Part shown: positions 5,427 through 6,229 of the stretch, one piece after another | Layout: each line of letters begins with the position of its first letter | How positions within the stretch are numbered: the first letter of the stretch is position 1 | Assembly: GCA_964515805.1 (NCBI GenBank) | Contig: CAZEUZ010000015.1 | Span: forward strand, 1 to 6,229 | Source of the DNA: CAZEUZ01 sp964515805 | Lineage (GTDB): Bacteria; Pseudomonadota; Gammaproteobacteria; Pseudomonadales; Cellvibrionaceae | DNA length: 6,229 nucleotides | Direction of reading: 5' to 3' | Position numbers and translations under genes: made by a program | Notes under the pieces: model-generated | What the model saw: only the letters and a program-made list of their open reading frames with translations | Databases searched by the model: none | Told to the model about the DNA's origin: nothing

Positions 5427-6229
5427 ATGGCGACCATCGCCGATTGTTTGAAATCATCTCAAACCCTTGCTGAAGTATCACCATCTTCCCGACTGGATGT
5501 TGAGATTCTACTAGCGGTGGCTCTTAAAAAAAACCGCACGTATTTATACACTTGGCCAGAAAAGAAAGTGACGCTGGAGGCTTATAATCTTTTCCAACAG
5601 TATCTACAACGGCGATGTCAAGGTGAACCAATTGCCTATATTGTTGGTGAAAGAGAGTTTTGGTCGCTGCCTATCTCAGTTGAAAAAAACGTTCTCATAC
5701 CGCGTCCGGAAACGGAACTATTAATAGAAAGTGTATTGTCACTTTATAAAAATGATTTTGGGCAAGCAAAAACAGTGGTTGACTTGGGTACCGGCACGGG
5801 AGCCATTGCTATAGCGTTGGCTACCGAGTGTTCTCAATGGATTATTTATGCGGTGGATAAATTTGCTACCGCCACAACTTTGGCAAAAAAAAATTGCCGG
5901 CGATTACAAGTCGAGAATGTTACGGTCGTTCAGAGTGACTGGCTGGCTGCATTTGACCAAAAAGTTGATTTAATTGTCAGCAACCCACCTTATGTTGCTG
6001 CTGATGATAAACACTTAAGTGAAGGTGACGTACGTTTTGAACCTAAGTCTGCGCTAATTTCTGAGGAAAGCGGTTTAGCTGATATCAGACAAGTGATAAC
6101 GCAATCTTATCAGCAGCTATCAGCGGGTGGCTGGCTATTATTGGAGCATGGGTACAATCAGGCAAAAGCGGTGTTTGAACTATTGCAGGACCAAGGTTTT
6201 TCAGAGTGTTTTGTAAAACGCGATATTGG
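5427..6229 (+). CDS. prmC: Release factor glutamine methyltransferase PrmC (HemK), 3' end cut by the window
   Basis: PrmC is a SAM-dependent N5-glutamine methyltransferase that modifies the GGQ glutamine of RF1 and RF2. The frame is open for 267 complete codons to the window edge. The N-terminal helical substrate-recognition domain (about 1-80) includes RLDVEILLA and QGEPIAYIVGEREFWSLP. Next come the linker VLIPRPETELLIE, the SAM-binding loop DLGTGTGAIAIALA (119-132) and the catalytic SNPPYV (185-190), which clamps the glutamine amide. GDVRFEPKSAL (200-210) and GGWLLLEHG (234-242) complete the fold. By comparison with E. coli only about 10-15 residues are missing. The ATG at 5427 is 26 bases after the prfA stop, with an AGAG Shine-Dalgarno, and matches the family N-terminal length. 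Cotranscription with prfA is very likely. Two long A runs in the coding sequence (5526-5533 and 5885-5893) are unusual. Confidence 0.95.
   Translation, partial: MATIADCLKSSQTLAEVSPSSRLDVEILLAVALKKNRTYLYTWPEKKVTLEAYNLFQQYLQRRCQGEPIAYIVGEREFWSLPISVEKNVLIPRPETELLIESVLSLYKNDFGQAKTVVDLGTGTGAIAIALATECSQWIIYAVDKFATATTLAKKNCRRLQVENVTVVQSDWLAAFDQKVDLIVSNPPYVAADDKHLSEGDVRFEPKSALISEESGLADIRQVITQSYQQLSAGGWLLLEHGYNQAKAVFELLQDQGFSECFVKRDI

Overview
The window looks like a chromosomal housekeeping stretch from a gammaproteobacterium of moderate GC (a bit over 40% by eye). The GalU, FdxA, SuhB, RF1 and PrmC proteins all read like those of the Pseudomonas/Cellvibrionales side of the class. This placement is an inference from remembered protein similarity, not from a search. 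There is no sign of a mobile element, phage, CRISPR array, tRNA or rRNA, and no gene-free stretch longer than about 190 bases.

Layout from left to right. The last 25 codons of a forward gene (1-78) come first, probably the C-terminal tail of an ABC-transporter ATPase. Then gcvH (168-554, +), the lipoyl carrier of the glycine cleavage system, has its own likely promoter. Converging on it, with only 21 bases between stop codons, is a reverse-strand group read right to left: fdxA (3149-2820, 7Fe-8S ferredoxin), galU (2776-1952, UDP-glucose pyrophosphorylase) and a manB/cpsG-type phosphomannomutase (1940-576). galU and manB are 11 bases apart and almost certainly cotranscribed. Together they feed UDP-glucose and mannose-1-phosphate into polysaccharide and envelope synthesis. 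fdxA may head the same transcript or be separate.

A 187-base divergent spacer (3150-3336) carries a likely fdxA promoter and a 13-base near-perfect palindrome. It leads into suhB (3337-4137, +), an inositol-monophosphatase-family protein. A 180-base spacer (4138-4317) follows, with two small hairpins, candidate promoter elements and a doubtful 34-codon basic ORF. The window ends with prfA (4318-5400, +), peptide release factor 1, and prmC (5427 to the edge, +), the methyltransferase that modifies the GGQ glutamine of release factors. The enzyme and its substrate are therefore encoded side by side.

I did not find a previously undescribed system. The observations worth a second look are modest: a His-to-Asp change in a conserved GalU motif, prfA preceded by suhB rather than hemA and lacking a visible Shine-Dalgarno, the fdxA/suhB palindrome, two in-frame A-run slippery heptamers in prmC, and the small basic ORF before prfA.
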